A program made the translations under genes and the position numbers. Shown here in pieces: positions 52,195 through 60,901 of a stretch of 64,000 nucleotides of DNA. Source of the stretch: JAVBSX01 sp031549145 (lineage in GTDB: Bacteria; Planctomycetota; Planctomycetia; Pirellulales; Thermoguttaceae); assembly GCA_031549145.1 (NCBI GenBank), contig JAVBQI010000051.1, forward strand, positions 1-64,000. Reading direction: 5' to 3'. The stretch's first letter is position 1, and each line of letters begins with the position of its first letter. The notes below the pieces were generated by a model, which saw only the letters and a program-made list of their open reading frames with translations, made no database searches and was not told the origin of the DNA.

Positions 52195-53355
52195 TTATTC
52201 CGCTTTTTTGGCTGTCTCGCCGAAGGTTGCGCCGAGATATTCGAAAAATTCCGGGCCGCAACCGTAGGAAAGAACGACCGTGTTCTGGTTTTTTTGGCTT
52301 GAGACGCTGATTTTCGCGAGAATCGGCGCCAGTTTCAGCAGCCGGGGGTCGATGTTTTTCGGCGCCATTTCCGGCGATTTCAGCACCACAGCGCTGATCG
52401 CGGGAATTTTCGAGAAATCCGCCGCGATTCTTTTCGCGTCGTCCTCGCTTCGGGTCGTCAAACGGATCGTTCCGACCGTCGTTCCGGCCTGATCCCCGAC
52501 GACGGCTTCAAGCCGTTCCAGTTTCTCAAGCGTCCCGACGAGCGATTTCAAGAGGACATTGCCCTGGGACTGTTTTTTGACTTGAACGAGAACGTTATTT
52601 TTCGTTTTCTCAAAAAAAGACGGATTGATCGCAAAGCGGAACAAAGGAGACTGCCCGCCGAAAAGCTCCTCCGCGAAACGCTGGGAGCGGACGACGTTCA
52701 ATTGCCGTTCGATGCGATCCTGCTTTTCGCTGACGACGACGGCGTATTCCGCCCGCTGGTGCAAGGGAGCGTAGCCGGCGAATCGCGTTCCGATGTTCGT
52801 TTCGAAACGATAAATCGCGAAATCCCCCTTTTTTTGAACGATCGAATAGTGATCCTTGTCGATGTATTTCAAAAAACTTTCGATTTCCGACGGATTCGAA
52901 CGAAGCACCACCGTCAAGGCTCCTTCGGTTTTCGGAGCGGTCTCCGGCTTGCCGGGGGCCGGAACGGCCCAGACGTTCATTTGCACGGCGAGAAGCCTTT
53001 CGAAAACCACGCCGAAGGCGACCTTCGAGCCGGGGTTTTCCGTGCCGGAAACGGCTTGGGATCGTTCCCAGATCATTTGGGCCAGTTCATTCGGAAAATG
53101 AGGAATGCTTTGCAGTCTCGCGTAATCGGTGTCGATTTTCCCGGTGATCGCTTCGACGAAACTGCCGAACTCAGGCATCGCCTTCAGCTTTTGTACGGCT
53201 TGGGAGTCAAGAGCCCGGTCGAGGTTCAAGGTTGCCGTTACATCGGGCGCGGGAAAATCCTCGACTGGAAGAAATTGACGGATCAGCTGCCCGCCCAAAA
53301 AGAAAAAGGTGGTCAACCCAATCGCGGCGGTCAAAAGAATGAAAGTTTTTCGCAC
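52195..53355 (-). CDS. Secreted/anchored protein of unknown function
   Basis: 386 aa from GTG 53355. A hydrophobic N-terminus (FILLTAAIGLTTFFFLGG) serves as signal or anchor; the rest is soluble, with beta- and alpha-patches. Motifs such as LNLDRALDSQAVQKLKAM and GTIRLTTRSEDDAKRIAADF are not tied to any known enzyme. No lipobox. It ends with a slightly hydrophobic GPEFFEYLGATFG. Function unknown; comparative searches would be needed to assign a family. Confidence 0.65.
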   Translation of the reverse strand: MRKTFILLTAAIGLTTFFFLGGQLIRQFLPVEDFPAPDVTATLNLDRALDSQAVQKLKAMPEFGSFVEAITGKIDTDYARLQSIPHFPNELAQMIWERSQAVSGTENPGSKVAFGVVFERLLAVQMNVWAVPAPGKPETAPKTEGALTVVLRSNPSEIESFLKYIDKDHYSIVQKKGDFAIYRFETNIGTRFAGYAPLHQRAEYAVVVSEKQDRIERQLNVVRSQRFAEELFGGQSPLFRFAINPSFFEKTKNNVLVQVKKQSQGNVLLKSLVGTLEKLERLEAVVGDQAGTTVGTIRLTTRSEDDAKRIAADFSKIPAISAVVLKSPEMAPKNIDPRLLKLAPILAKISVSSQKNQNTVVLSYGCGPEFFEYLGATFGETAKKAE

Positions 53356-53520
53356 GTTTTTTTTCTGTTCAATGATCCTATTCGAGAGTCCCGGCGAATT
53401 TGACGGAATACGATCGACGGAAAACCAATTCCCGCGTCTTCGATATTGACGCTCAGAGACCGCGCTTCGTTACGACAAATCACCGGCCGGGAGTTTTCCG
53501 AGCCGCCCTTCAATCCCGCA

Positions 53521-54315
53521 TCAACTCGCCGGAGTCAGGCTCAGAACGGAGGCCGGAATCGTTTCCGTCGTCGGCGAGACGGTTTTCGCTTCGGCCCGTT
53601 GCAGGAATCGCGGGATTTTTTTGGCCGTTTCGGGTTTCCTGCCGCCGAAAACGGCGAACCCGAAATACTTCCAAACGACCTCAATACTCTCAAAGCCGGC
53701 TTTTCCGAGCCAACGAAGGTGATGTCCGAGCGGTGCGGGGAAATCCTCCGATGCGTAACGCTTGAGCCATTCGTTTTGAATTGATTCCTCCGACACGTTT
53801 TGTCGCATGTAATCGACCCAACGGTCGAGATACAACCGGTCGAGATGCGGTGTCGGCCCGAGAACCGAATCGGCATTGAAAAACCAGCCGTTTTCGCGAA
53901 GGGAGTTGAAGATTTTTCGGTACATCGCGAGTTTTTTCCGGTCGCTTTCGAGATGATGTAGCGCGAGCGAGGAGACCACGAGATCGAACGTTCCGGTCGG
54001 AAAACCGTAGCGCGAAAAATCGGCGGACACGAACACCGTTTCCGCCCGGTCGGCCATTTTTCGTTTGCACATCTCGATCATTTTCGGGGCGGCGTCCAAA
54101 CAGGTCAACCTCGCGTTCGGGAAGGTTTCGGCCAACATCCGGGAAAGAGTGCCGGTCCCGCAGCCGAGGTCGAGCACCCTGATCGGCTTGGTTTTCTCGA
54201 ACGGGACCGCTTCGACCAAAGCGCGGAGCATGGTCGTGTAGTGCGGGATCAACCGAACGATGATCCCGTCGAACTCTTCCGCTTCCGAATCGAAATGCCG
54301 TTTGACAGGGTCCAT
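53521..54315 (-). CDS. Class I SAM-dependent methyltransferase
   Basis: 264 aa from ATG 54315. SAM-binding signature VLDLGCGTGTLSRMLAE, acidic loop CLDAAPKMIEMCKRKM, and VSADFSRYGFP ... VVSSLALHHLES. Resembles the CmoA/ubiquinone-type group but the substrate is not evident. The C-terminal 35 residues are Ser/Thr-rich and not conserved. No operon partner; it ends 166 bases from the unknown gene above. Confidence 0.85.
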   Translation of the reverse strand: MDPVKRHFDSEAEEFDGIIVRLIPHYTTMLRALVEAVPFEKTKPIRVLDLGCGTGTLSRMLAETFPNARLTCLDAAPKMIEMCKRKMADRAETVFVSADFSRYGFPTGTFDLVVSSLALHHLESDRKKLAMYRKIFNSLRENGWFFNADSVLGPTPHLDRLYLDRWVDYMRQNVSEESIQNEWLKRYASEDFPAPLGHHLRWLGKAGFESIEVVWKYFGFAVFGGRKPETAKKIPRFLQRAEAKTVSPTTETIPASVLSLTPAS

Positions 54316-54450
54316 ATTACCGAAAATGTTATTACGTTTTCCCGTTTACGTTTCTCTTTTTAGCACAGGAAAGCGCTTGAGGCAACATCTCAAAGGGGTT
54401 GCAAGGTTTTTTTATGCGCAGCGCAAAAAAAAATATTTGATCTGACTTTC

Positions 54451-54522
54451 CGTCATCCCCGCGCAGGCGGGGATCCAGAGATTACGGTTTCCCTCTGGAC
54501 CCCCGCCTACGCGGGGGTGACG
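54451..54522 (+). repeat. 72-bp dispersed inverted repeat, copy 3
   Basis: Same as copy 1, including the ATCTGACTTTC flank. It lies in the 310-base gap between the methyltransferase and the polyprenyl synthase; the remainder includes AAGGTCCGC and CTTTCCGGC repeat fragments but no gene. Confidence 0.9.
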
Positions 54523-54571
54523 AAAGTCATTGTCTCAAAAATTGAACAGGCGAAATCACAAGGTCCGCCAG

Positions 54572-54601
54572 TTGCGCTGCGTTCCTTTCCGGCTTTTATT
54601 C
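54572..54601 (-). repeat. Half copy of the GCCGGAAAGGA palindrome
   Basis: TGCGCTGCGTTCCTTTCCGG matches one arm of 22496-22613 and of 1600-1700, just before the polyprenyl synthase stop. Confidence 0.65.
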
Positions 54602-54625
54602 CTGGACGGCGTCACCCCGCCACCT

Positions 54626-55636
54626 TCAATGGTTTCGCTGGAGAACGAACCGGGCGATTTCGATTAAGGCTCTCACCGCTTCGGAGCTCGGGTTTTCAAG
54701 ATTCGCCTGCTCCAGGGATCGAACAGCCGCTTCGATCAATCGGACCGCGCACTCTTGGGCGGCGTCGACCGCGCCGCTCTCCTTGAGTCGGGTCGCGAGT
54801 TGCCGGGCCGAATCAGGGGTGATCTCTTCTTTTTCCAAAAGATCGAGGATCGCTTGCCGCTCGTCCTTTGCGGAAGATTCGAGAAACAGGATCAACGGCA
54901 AGGTCAGCTTTTTCTCGATCAAATCGGTCCCCAGGGTTTTTCCGGCGATGTTTTCCTCGCCGATGAGATCAAGGACGTCGTCGATGATTTGAAAGGCGAT
55001 GCCGAGTTTTTCGCCGAATTCCGCGAACTGCCGAACCGTTTCTTTCCCCGCCCCGCCGAAATGTGCTCCCAGAGCGCAACAACAGGACAAAATCGCGGCG
55101 GTTTTGCCGGAGACGATCGAAAAATACTCCTCTTTCCCGACGTCGAATCGCCGCTTCGTCCCGATTTGCCGCAATTCCGACTCGCAGGTTTTCCAAACGG
55201 CGTCGGTTACGGTCTTGTAGCCGAAAAAGTCCTCGGACCGTGTCATAATCCGCATCGCCTGGGCTAAAAGAAGATCGCCCCCCAAAATGCTGGTCGCGCT
55301 GTTCCAGCGAATATTCATCGTCGCGAGGTGTCGGCGGACCTTGGCCCCGTCGAGAATATCGTCGTGCAAAAGCGAGGCCGTATGTATCATCTCAAGGGCC
55401 GCCGCCGTCAGGTAGTGATCCGCCGTCAAAGGGCCGAAGACCCTTCCGCAGAGCAAAACGAGGACAGGTCGGAGCCGTTTGCCGACGAAACGCAGCCCGT
55501 ATTGAACGACCTCCTCGACGAAAGGGTAAGGGCTCGAAAAGTCCAACCGCATCTGCCGCTCGACCTCTTCGAGATCCGTTTCAATCAGCCGATACACCTG
55601 CTGCAATTCCGGGGGAAGTATCGGCTTGGTTGACAT
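54626..55636 (-). CDS. ispB: Polyprenyl diphosphate synthase (trans-isoprenyl)
   Basis: 336 aa from ATG 55636. The first Asp-rich motif HDDILDGAKVRR and second IDDVLDLIGEE are both present; KRLRPVLVLLCG precedes. EEYFSIVSGKTAAILS is the region between them. The length suits octaprenyl or heptaprenyl chain synthases that make the quinone side chain; exact chain length cannot be read. The in-frame upstream portion from 55762 lacks similarity. Confidence high in family, medium in gene symbol. Confidence 0.88.
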   Translation of the reverse strand: MSTKPILPPELQQVYRLIETDLEEVERQMRLDFSSPYPFVEEVVQYGLRFVGKRLRPVLVLLCGRVFGPLTADHYLTAAALEMIHTASLLHDDILDGAKVRRHLATMNIRWNSATSILGGDLLLAQAMRIMTRSEDFFGYKTVTDAVWKTCESELRQIGTKRRFDVGKEEYFSIVSGKTAAILSCCCALGAHFGGAGKETVRQFAEFGEKLGIAFQIIDDVLDLIGEENIAGKTLGTDLIEKKLTLPLILFLESSAKDERQAILDLLEKEEITPDSARQLATRLKESGAVDAAQECAVRLIEAAVRSLEQANLENPSSEAVRALIEIARFVLQRNH

Positions 55637-55756
55637 TTCAGGCTGGGTCGGAAAAAAAGGGGATGCCCCTACGGATCGCGGGACACGGATCGGAAAACCC
55701 CCGATTATAGAACATTCCGAAAATTCCGGTATCCCCCCGTGAGAACCGCAAATTCC

Positions 55757-55866
55757 CGTCATTTCGACTGAAACGTAGTGTAAGGAGAAATCTCACCCTC
55801 GCGCGAGGGTCGGAATTTCCGCCCTTTCGGCGAGGGTGAGATTTCTCGCTTCGCTCGAAATGACAC
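55757..55866. repeat. CGTCATTTCGA / GAAATGACACG palindrome with inner hairpin
   Basis: CGTCATTTCGACTGAAACGT faces TCGCTTCGCTCGAAATGACAC, with inner AGAAATCTCACCCTCGC/GCGAGGGTGAGATTTCT. Its 3' side lies 22 bases from the glnN stop; the inner hairpin might terminate glnN. Confidence 0.75.
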
Positions 55867-55887
55867 GGTCATTTGTTGACTGTCTGC

Positions 55888-58074
55888 TTACCGCACGAAC
55901 AGCAGTTCGCGGTACTTCGGCATCGGCCAGATTTCATCGTCAACGATCAATTCCAATTGGTCGATGTGCTCGCGGATCGTCTCGATCAACGGGGCGACCG
56001 TCCGGGCATAAGCGATCGCCCGTTCCCGCTCGCTTTCGATCCGGTTCGCCTCGACCCGGGCCTCGATCATCGCTTCCGTTTGCCGCTTGATCTCGTTCAT
56101 ATGATTGCCGATCGTCTCGATCAGCCCCATTTCCGTCGCGGCGAGCTTCTCGAATTTGTCTTTCGGAAAAACCTGCCCGATCCGGTACACGTTTTCCAAA
56201 AGCGCGGACTGGTATTTCGTCGCGACCGGAATAATGTGGTTCATTGCCAAATCGCCGAGCACCCTCGCTTCGATTTGGATTTTTTTCGTGTAAATGTCCC
56301 ACATCACCTCGTTTCGGGCCGCCAATTCCTTTTCCGAAAGGACATTGGTCCGGGCAAACATCGCGACGCTTTCCGGGGTCGTATACGAATCGTAAACGAG
56401 CGGGACGCAGTTTTCGCAATCGAGCCCGCGTCGTTCGGCTTCGAGCTTCCAATCATCGCTGTAGCCGTTGCCGTCGAAACGGATCGGCTTCGATTTCCTG
56501 ATATACGATTTAATGACCTCGAAAATCGCCCTTTCCTTCGATGTTCCCGCCTTGATTTTGGCGTCGACCTCGACCTTGAACTCCTGCAACTGGTCGGCGA
56601 CGGCCGTGCTCAGGGCGATCATCGCTCCGGCACAATTGGCCGAGGAGCCGATCCCGCGAAATTCGAACCGGTCCCCTGTAAAGGCGAACGGCGAGGTCCG
56701 GTTCCGGTCCGTGTTGTCGATTAACACCTCGGGAATATGGGCGAGACCGAGTTTCATCACTTTTTTCGCGTCGAGCAAAACCGCTTCTTCGCTGTCGCTT
56801 TCTTCGAGCTTGTCGAGGACGGCGGAAAGCTGCGAGCCGAGAAAAACCGAAACGATCACCGGCGGGGCCTCGTTGCCGCCGAGCCGATGGGCGTTCGGAG
56901 CCGACATGATGCTCGCCTTGAGCAGGCGGTTGTGCTTGTGAACGGCCATTAAAACACTCACCAAAAACGTCAGGAATTGGAGATTTTCCGTCGCCGTTTT
57001 GCCAGGAGTCAGCAGCCCGAGGCCGGTGTCCGTCCCGATCGACCAATTGTTGTGCTTGCCGGAACCGTTGATCCCAGCGAACGGTTTCTCGTGCAGCAAA
57101 ACGCGAAAATTGTGCCGTCGGGCGACCTTTTTCATCAGCGACATCAGCAGCTGATTGTGGTCGTTCGCGAGGTTCATTTCCTCGAAAATCGGGGCGAACT
57201 CGAACTGGTTCGGGGCCGCTTCGTTGTGCCGGGTCTTCAACGGAATGCCGTATTTGTATGCTTCGAATTCCATATCCCGCATAAACGCGATCACCCGGGT
57301 CGGAATCGAACCGAAATAATGGTCCTCCAACTGCTGGTTTTTCGCGCTTTTGTGCCCCATAAGCGTTCGGCCGCTCAGCATCAGATCAGGTCGGGCGGCA
57401 TACAGTCCGTCGTCGATCAGGAAATACTCCTGCTCCCAGCCGAGGTAAGAGGTTACTTTCTTGACGTTTTTGTCGAAATAATGACAAACTTCGGTCGCGG
57501 CTTTGTTGACCGCCCCGATCGCCTTGAGCAACGGCGTTTTGTAATCGAGCGACTCTCCCGTGTAAGACACGAAAATCGTCGGGATACAAAGCGTGTCGTC
57601 GACGACGAACGCCGGCGAAGACGGATCCCAAGCGGTGTAACCCCGGGCTTCGAACGTGTTGCGGATTCCCCCGGACGGGAAACTCGAAGCGTCCGGCTCC
57701 TGTTGAATGAGAAGCTTGCCGGACAGTTCTTCGATTACGCCGCCGCCGGGCAGTGGGGTAATGAACGAATCGTGCTTTTCGGCCGTGCCGCCGGTGAGCG
57801 GATGAAACCAGTGCGTATAATGCGTCGCCCCCATTTCAAGCGCCCACATTTTCATTCCCGCGGCGACATGGTTGGCGATGTCCCGGTCCAACGGAATTCC
57901 CTTGTCGATCGCATCACAAAGCGTCTGGAGCGTCTCTTCCGAGAGATATTTGGTCATTCTCTGCCGGCTGAAGACGTTTTTACCGTAATAATCGGAAATC
58001 AGCGCCGACGGCGGCTCGACCGGAATCGCCTTGCGTTTATAGGCTTCTTCGACGACTTTGAAGCGGAGTGTCAT
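55888..58074 (-). CDS. glnN: Glutamine synthetase type III
   Basis: Makes glutamine from glutamate and ammonia. 728 aa, typical of GSIII. ATG 58074. GSIII marks: MGATHYTHWFHPLTGGTAEK, GWEQEYFLIDDGLYAARPDL, FAGINGSGKHNNWSIGTDTG, NAHRLGGNEAPPVIVSVFLG, DRNRTSPFAFTGDRFEFRG. The last 100 residues form a helical extension. No GlnB-binding neighbour gene nearby. A short repeat-filled spacer separates it from the polyprenyl synthase. Confidence 0.95.
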   Translation of the reverse strand: MTLRFKVVEEAYKRKAIPVEPPSALISDYYGKNVFSRQRMTKYLSEETLQTLCDAIDKGIPLDRDIANHVAAGMKMWALEMGATHYTHWFHPLTGGTAEKHDSFITPLPGGGVIEELSGKLLIQQEPDASSFPSGGIRNTFEARGYTAWDPSSPAFVVDDTLCIPTIFVSYTGESLDYKTPLLKAIGAVNKAATEVCHYFDKNVKKVTSYLGWEQEYFLIDDGLYAARPDLMLSGRTLMGHKSAKNQQLEDHYFGSIPTRVIAFMRDMEFEAYKYGIPLKTRHNEAAPNQFEFAPIFEEMNLANDHNQLLMSLMKKVARRHNFRVLLHEKPFAGINGSGKHNNWSIGTDTGLGLLTPGKTATENLQFLTFLVSVLMAVHKHNRLLKASIMSAPNAHRLGGNEAPPVIVSVFLGSQLSAVLDKLEESDSEEAVLLDAKKVMKLGLAHIPEVLIDNTDRNRTSPFAFTGDRFEFRGIGSSANCAGAMIALSTAVADQLQEFKVEVDAKIKAGTSKERAIFEVIKSYIRKSKPIRFDGNGYSDDWKLEAERRGLDCENCVPLVYDSYTTPESVAMFARTNVLSEKELAARNEVMWDIYTKKIQIEARVLGDLAMNHIIPVATKYQSALLENVYRIGQVFPKDKFEKLAATEMGLIETIGNHMNEIKRQTEAMIEARVEANRIESERERAIAYARTVAPLIETIREHIDQLELIVDDEIWPMPKYRELLFVR

Positions 58075-58208
58075 GAGATTGAGCGTTCGAGAAAGGAAAA
58101 AGAAAAGTCGAAAGATACTTGATTCTATGCCGCTTTTCCCAAATTGTCAATTTCCCGCAAGGTCGATTCGGACGATTGCAAAGTCGGAATTTCTGAAAAA
58201 AATATCGA

Positions 58209-58295
58209 ATCGGGCAGCAGCCGGAAGCGTGAGCACCCGGTTCTCCAATACGGAAACGCGAGGGCCAACCCGCGCTGACGCTTCGGGCTGCTGTT
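58209..58295. repeat. AACAGCAGCCCGAAGCG palindrome, copy 3
   Basis: Inverted copy, starting TCGGGCAGCAGCCGGAAGCG and ending GCTTCGGGCTGCTG. In the 490-base gap between glnN and the beta-helix gene, which holds no protein gene. Confidence 0.85.
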
Positions 58296-58375
58296 CACGG
58301 GATTCGATATTTTTTAGACCTGTGCAAAAAATTTGCACCCATTTGGGAGTGAACTTTTTCGAACGAAGAAATCAC

Positions 58376-58447
58376 CGTCATTCCCGCGCAGGCGGGAATC
58401 CATAGTGAAGACGTGTTCTATAGCTTCCCGCCTGCGCGGGAAAGACG
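58376..58447 (+). repeat. 72-bp dispersed inverted repeat, copy 4
   Basis: Arms CGTCATTCCCGCGCAGGCGG and complement, centre more divergent than in other copies. Confidence 0.85.
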
Positions 58448-58564
58448 AAAGGTGAGGTTCAAATTTTTTGCACAGATCGGTAAGTGAGAATCAACAAGAA
58501 CAGAGTACCGTACGCAACCGCCCGGAGGTCGGTTGTCTACCTTGCCAAACTGAATCAGGGTCAA

Positions 58565-60685
58565 TCACTCCTTTTGAACCGGCCAACTGGCGCGGTTTTC
58601 GTCCTGGTACAAACCGATTTTCTCGAACGGAATCGGCTCGAATCCGGCCTTGAGTGCCGGCGATTCCGGCTTCAGCCGAAAACCGGCCTTTTCCGGATGC
58701 TCCGGATCGACGAACAACGGGTCGGTCCCGACCGGCTTTTCGCCGTCGAGCACCAACCTCGTGTTGTCCTCCATTTTCAAATACGGTCGCGCCTTCTCTT
58801 CGATCGACATATCCCAAAATCCGGCCGGTTTGTCCCAAACGCCGCGCAAGCAGATGTTGCGGGCGATCACGTTCCCTTTCGGAGCCTTTGGTTCGTCTTC
58901 GAGAATGTTGACGAGCTTCGGATACCGTTCGCTGTAAGGGGGCTTGTTCCAGGCGATTCCGGAAATCGTCCCTTTCTCCTTTGCTTCGGCGATCCACTCA
59001 TCGGCGTGGTAGGCGGCCCAGCCGAGTGCCCTCGCATCGACGTGCAGCGACGGCACGCAATCGACGAAAATGTTGTTGAGGATGCTGTTGTCTCGGCCGC
59101 CGCCGATCATCGCCGCCCGAGTGACCCGGAGGAAAATGTTGCCGATCATATCCGCCGAAGCGAACATGTCGTCCAAATAAATCCCGACGCAGCCCTTTTT
59201 CTCGAACCCTTCGATGTCATGCAGGTAATTGTACCGAATCATGTTCCCCCGCATCGTCCAGTTCCGGCCGGTGTAAATCGCCCCGGCATCGTTCGATTCG
59301 TAACAGACATCGTCGATCTCGTTGAATTCGATCAGGTGATCGTTGCCGTAAAATCCCATTCCCATATGCGGGGCGTGGGCGATCAAATTATGGGTCGCCC
59401 GATTGCCGACGCCGTTGAGCGAAATACCCGGCTGGTAAACCCGTTGGATCCGGGCAAAATGGTGTATGTGGTTGTTGTCGGCGAAATGCCCGGCCGGGAC
59501 CAGCTTTTCGCGGTCGCCGCCGCTGAGGGAAATCCCGCCCGCTCCGGCCGTCGAAATGTCGCAACCTTGCACGCCGCAGTTTTCGCCGCCGGAAATGTTG
59601 ACCGCCGTCCCGCCGATGTTGCGGATCGCCGAGGCCGCGATCAGGACGTCTTTCCCGTTTTGGACCATGATCGCGTCTTTCCGACACCCTTCCAAAAGAA
59701 AGCCGCGAATCGTAAGGCCGGAACCGTCGCCGATCAGGATCAGCGAATCAAGCCGGGAAAGCAACGATTCGCTCGTCTCCGGCAAACCGGGCGGGTAAAA
59801 ATAGAGGACGCCCGCCGCCCGATCGATGTAATACTCACCGGGTCGGTCGATCTCGCAAAGCAGGTTGAAACCGTAAAACCATTGTCCGAGCCGATAACCG
59901 TAACCGTGATAGGGGGGCTCGACTTCGAGAACGTTGGCGTCGATCGACTTGATCTTGTGCCGCTGCTCCGACCAATCCCAGAACCAATAGCCGTGTACCC
60001 AAGGGTCTTTTTCGACAGACCAACGGTTGATCCTGGTATCCTCGAACTGAAATTTGCCGGACAAATCCCCTTTGATCCCATGCAAGACCGTCGGCTTTTC
60101 GTTCAGCAAACCGGTGATTTTGACGAAACCTTCGTTCGGGTAACGAGAAAGCTGCATCGGCTGGTGTCCGAAAAAGAGCTCGGCCCCGCCGCTGTCCGGC
60201 GAACCGTATTCGAGCATTCCGGCCGCTTTCAGGTCCGTTTGATAAATTTTTCCGCGAACCTCCGGCTCGAATTTCTCAAGCACGGCCGGATCCGTAACGA
60301 CTTGCCAATCCCTGAGGATTTTTCCGCCGAGCAAACGGACGGCATCCCCTTTCCTGGCACGCCAAATCGTCCGGGAAGCTCCCTTGCCGCAATCTTCGGG
60401 ACCGAACGCGAGCGGCTCTTCGAGCTCATAATCCCCGGCGAGAATCTCGACGATGAGATCGCCCTTGAGATCAGGCGTCGTTTCGCGGACGGTTCGAACC
60501 GCCGATTGCGCTTGCTGCAAACTCGCGAACGGCCCGTCCGATCGTTCGGCCGTCGGTTTCTCGAGCTTGCCGGAAAACCGGTCGTCGCCGTCCTTGGAAA
60601 CATAGAATACGAGGTCCCCGGCCGAAACCGATCCGATCGCAACGAGGACGAAAAGTACGCAGCAGAAAAAACGCAGGTTGAGCAT
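58565..60685 (-). CDS. Secreted right-handed beta-helix protein, glycosidase-like
   Basis: 706 aa. Signal peptide MLNLRFFCCVLFVLVAIGSV ending SAG. N-terminal part includes FYVSKDGDDRFSGKLEKPTA, typical of secreted polysaccharide-active proteins. A long parallel beta-helix follows, with Asn/Gly-rich turns such as GGENCGVQGCDISTAGAGGI, NLIAHAPHMGMGFYGNDHLI and NDAGAIYTGRNWTMRGN. This layout resembles GH141-type beta-helix enzymes; catalytic residues cannot be assigned from here. Might be a polysaccharide lyase instead. It has its own spacer and no cluster partners. Confidence 0.75.
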   Translation of the reverse strand: MLNLRFFCCVLFVLVAIGSVSAGDLVFYVSKDGDDRFSGKLEKPTAERSDGPFASLQQAQSAVRTVRETTPDLKGDLIVEILAGDYELEEPLAFGPEDCGKGASRTIWRARKGDAVRLLGGKILRDWQVVTDPAVLEKFEPEVRGKIYQTDLKAAGMLEYGSPDSGGAELFFGHQPMQLSRYPNEGFVKITGLLNEKPTVLHGIKGDLSGKFQFEDTRINRWSVEKDPWVHGYWFWDWSEQRHKIKSIDANVLEVEPPYHGYGYRLGQWFYGFNLLCEIDRPGEYYIDRAAGVLYFYPPGLPETSESLLSRLDSLILIGDGSGLTIRGFLLEGCRKDAIMVQNGKDVLIAASAIRNIGGTAVNISGGENCGVQGCDISTAGAGGISLSGGDREKLVPAGHFADNNHIHHFARIQRVYQPGISLNGVGNRATHNLIAHAPHMGMGFYGNDHLIEFNEIDDVCYESNDAGAIYTGRNWTMRGNMIRYNYLHDIEGFEKKGCVGIYLDDMFASADMIGNIFLRVTRAAMIGGGRDNSILNNIFVDCVPSLHVDARALGWAAYHADEWIAEAKEKGTISGIAWNKPPYSERYPKLVNILEDEPKAPKGNVIARNICLRGVWDKPAGFWDMSIEEKARPYLKMEDNTRLVLDGEKPVGTDPLFVDPEHPEKAGFRLKPESPALKAGFEPIPFEKIGLYQDENRASWPVQKE

Positions 60686-60765
60686 GGTGTTGGTTTGAAA
60701 GGTTGTTGTCAGGTGTGCGGTACCGAGCCCTAGAAAAATTTTGGCCCTTTATTTTGGAATAGAAC

Positions 60766-60837
60766 CGTCACCCCCGCGCAGGCGGGGGTCCAGAGGGAAA
60801 GCGTAATCTCTGGATCCCCGCCTGCGCGGGGATGACG
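60766..60837 (-). repeat. 72-bp dispersed inverted repeat, copy 5
   Basis: Inverted copy; flank GTCAGATCATTTTTAAT is the complement of that at copy 1. It lies between the beta-helix start and the protease stop. Confidence 0.9.
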
Positions 60838-60901
60838 GGAAGTCAGATCATTTTTAATTTGGAATCGTATTGTGTCGTCGTATCACCGATCCCGAGCGGG
60901 A

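Noticed and set aside
56977..58122. 381-codon open frame opposite glnN
   Set aside because: Antisense to a complete type III glutamine synthetase; Arg/Gly/Pro-rich shadow composition.
58484..60733. 749-codon frame opposite the beta-helix gene
   Set aside because: The minus strand has signal peptide and beta-helix features; the plus frame has none.
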